Source: Alistipes sp. (GTDB lineage Bacteria > Bacteroidota > Bacteroidia > Bacteroidales > Rikenellaceae). Taken from it: a DNA stretch of 6,787 bases. The stretch spans positions 1 to 6,787 of the forward strand of contig JAIDKM010000348.1 in the NCBI GenBank assembly GCA_029051915.1, written 5' to 3'. A model generated the notes under the pieces. The model made no database searches and had not been told where the DNA came from. It worked only from the letters and a program-made list of their open reading frames with translations. The translations under genes were made by a program, and so were the position numbers. Positions 5,457 to 6,787 of this stretch are shown here, in pieces (the stretch's first letter is position 1; every line of letters starts with the position of its first letter).

Positions 5457-6161
5457 ATGAAAAAAATCGGGTTATTTTTCGCTTTGGCCGTTGCTTGCGG
5501 ATCGGTTTCGTGTACCGACACTACGGTCGACCAGCCTCGCCAGGCCAGCTTCGTTACCGTGCATCAGACAGCTTCCGTCAACGGTTATTACTTCGAGACG
5601 GATGCTTATAAAACAATCTTCCCTGGCGACGTCAGCCGCATCGGCGCCTATACGCCGACCGAGGGACAGCGGGCGATCATCACCTATAATTTGTTGGAGG
5701 GCGACATGCCCGGTTACGATTACAACGCCGCTATCTACGGCATCGGTCACATCTATACTTCTTCCGTCCGCGTCGTCTCGGATGCGGACGAGTTGGCTAC
5801 TTTCGCCGACGATCCGGCCCAGTTCAAGGAGGGGCGTTTGCTCGGCGAGTGGATCACCATGATCGTGCGTTGTTCGGCTTTCGACCTCTCGAAGCATAAG
5901 TTCCATATGATCGTCAACGACGTCGTCGTCCCCGAGAATGCCGATGAGGAGTACCTCTCCGTGGAGTTGCGGCACGACGACGGCGACGATGCGCAGGGCG
6001 GCCAGCTCTACGAAATCTACGTCTCGTTCAATACGGATGCGGTCGCCGAGCGGCTCGAAGGGTTGAAAGGCATCATGATCCGTTATTACGACGGCTCCGT
6101 CGTCCAGTATTCCAAGATCGAGCGGATGGCTCTCGAGGCTTCCGAGGCCCTCGGGCTCTGA
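5457..6161 (+). CDS. NigD-like lipoprotein
   Basis: A 234-residue exported protein. It starts with a lipoprotein signal peptide: MKK, a hydrophobic stretch (4-14), then SVSC with Cys19 as the likely lipidated residue; Ser at -3 is not the usual Leu/Ile/Val, but Bacteroidota lipoboxes are loose. The TDTTVD following Cys19 has two acidic residues, which may favour export to the surface, though this is not decisive. The mature part is beta-rich and shows features I associate with the NigD family: a Gly-Tyr-Thr-Pro-type segment with GQRAIITYNL (70-79), a middle strand WITMIVRCSAF, KHKFHMIVND (residues 145-154) and ELRHDDGDD near residue 170. NigD-like proteins are common in Bacteroidota; their role is poorly defined. 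The gene has its own promoter and terminator, so it is probably monocistronic. Confidence 0.65.
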   Translation: MKKIGLFFALAVACGSVSCTDTTVDQPRQASFVTVHQTASVNGYYFETDAYKTIFPGDVSRIGAYTPTEGQRAIITYNLLEGDMPGYDYNAAIYGIGHIYTSSVRVVSDADELATFADDPAQFKEGRLLGEWITMIVRCSAFDLSKHKFHMIVNDVVVPENADEEYLSVELRHDDGDDAQGGQLYEIYVSFNTDAVAERLEGLKGIMIRYYDGSVVQYSKIERMALEASEALGL

Positions 6162-6188
6162 TCCGTTTTCCGACTCTCTTCAGCCATG

Positions 6189-6217
6189 CCGATCCGTTGC
6201 AAACGGGTCGGTTTTTT
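6189..6217 (+). terminator. Strong intrinsic terminator after the lipoprotein gene
   Basis: CCGATCCGTT (6189-6198) pairs with AACGGGTCGG (6202-6211) over ten bases with one U-G pair and a GCA loop, followed directly by six T (6212-6217). It lies 27 bases after the lipoprotein stop and separates that gene from ruvB. No T-run follows on the minus strand, so it works only in the plus direction. Confidence 0.92.
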
Positions 6218-6228
6218 CGTCGCCGGGG

Positions 6229-6259
6229 TTTCCTTTGTCGCGGCTTTTTCGTATCTTCG
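6229..6259 (+). promoter_or_regulatory. Likely ruvB promoter touching the start codon
   Basis: TATCTTCG at 6252-6259 differs from TAnnTTTG by one base, and TTTC at 6229-6232, 19 bases upstream, is a one-mismatch -33 box. The -7 box ends only 4 bases before ATG 6264, so the predicted start falls at or just inside the start codon. Either the mRNA is leaderless or nearly so, or the true promoter is another one. Confidence 0.5.
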
Positions 6260-6263
6260 CACC

Positions 6264-6787
6264 ATGTCTGTCGTACGCAATACCGAGAGCGATCTCGAAT
6301 TCGAGAACAAGATCCGGCCGCAGGAGCTCGAAAACTTTTCCGGACAGGAGAAGATCGTCGAGAACTTGCGCATCTTCATTCAGGCGGCGCTCATGCGCGG
6401 CGACTCGCTCGACCACGTACTCCTGCACGGTCCTCCGGGACTGGGCAAGACCACGCTCGCCAACATCATAGCCCACGAGATGGGAGCGCAGCTGCGCGTC
6501 ACGTCGGGCCCCGTGCTCGACAAACCGGGCGACCTGGCGGGACTGCTCACCAACCTCAACCCGGGCGACGTTCTCTTCATCGACGAGATACACCGCCTGA
6601 GCCCCATCGTCGAGGAGTATCTCTACTCGGCAATGGAGGACTACAAAATCGACATCGTGCTCGACAAGGGCCCCTCGGCGCGCTCGATTCAAATCGAGCT
6701 GTCGCCTTTCACGCTCATCGGCGCCACGACCCGCAGCGGTCTGCTCACCTCGCCGCTGCGCGCACGATTCGGCATACAGTGCCACTT
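6264..6787 (+). CDS. ruvB: Holliday junction branch-migration DNA helicase RuvB (5' part, cut by window end)
   Basis: The frame is open to the window edge and gives the first 174 residues of RuvB, roughly half the usual length. RuvB is the AAA+ motor that, with RuvA, drives branch migration of Holliday junctions for RuvC cleavage. Visible landmarks are [15 protein letters not shown] near residues 17-31, Walker [10 protein letters not shown] (55-63), Walker [10 protein letters not shown], the [18 protein letters not shown] beta-hairpin segment that contacts RuvA in known structures, and the sensor-1 [19 protein letters not shown] stretch near the edge. The start at ATG 6264 matches the family N-terminus. 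Leu codon use differs sharply from the genes to the left (CTG common, TTG nearly absent). Confidence 0.97.
   Translation, partial: MSVVRNTESDLEFENKIRPQELENFSGQEKIVENLRIFIQAALMRGDSLDHVLLHGPPGLGKTTLANIIAHEMGAQLRVTSGPVLDKPGDLAGLLTNLNPGDVLFIDEIHRLSPIVEEYLYSAMEDYKIDIVLDKGPSARSIQIELSPFTLIGATTRSGLLTSPLRARFGIQCH

Overview
The window looks like chromosomal DNA from a fairly GC-rich Bacteroidota member. Three 240-base samples that I counted by hand run 57-60% G+C. Several things point to this phylum: Bacteroidota-type promoters (TTTG-like -33 box, about 19-20 bases, then TAnnTTTG), no clear Shine-Dalgarno sequences, a NigD-like lipoprotein, and a CCDC81-type HU plus SPOR protein. An Alistipes/Rikenellaceae-like gut bacterium would fit, but that genus guess rests on overall character and not on a marker gene.

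Layout. Bases 1-592 hold no intact gene. Inside them, at about 203-430, is a broken piece of a FISUMP / C-type-lectin-fold protein that resembles the variable repeat of a diversity-generating retroelement (DGR). No reverse transcriptase or A-rich template repeat is visible in the window. Bases 593-749 on the minus strand are a compact unit of promoter, tRNA-Arg(CCG) and terminator. From 755 to 5336 six plus-strand genes are packed with gaps of 4, 3, 23, -4 and -1 bases, so they are probably one transcription unit: an HTH regulator with a degenerate LexA/CI-like C-terminal domain, riboflavin synthase (ribE), a histidine kinase without a partner, prolipoprotein diacylglyceryl transferase (lgt), a membrane-anchored HU-like/SPOR protein, and a GtrA-family membrane protein. 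A separate promoter then precedes a NigD-like lipoprotein gene (5457-6161), which ends in a strong intrinsic terminator. The window closes with the first 174 codons of ruvB, whose -10-like box lies almost on its start codon.

How the genes work together. The operon-like block mixes one metabolic enzyme with envelope functions: lipoprotein maturation, peptidoglycan binding, a polyprenyl-linked sugar flippase-type protein and a membrane sensor. Both ends carry regulatory genes without an obvious partner. The following lipoprotein is a likely substrate of the Lgt encoded two genes earlier. The most interesting items are the DGR-like fragment, the one-protein link between an HU-like domain and a septal-peptidoglycan-binding domain, and the sharp change in synonymous codon use between the operon and ruvB.
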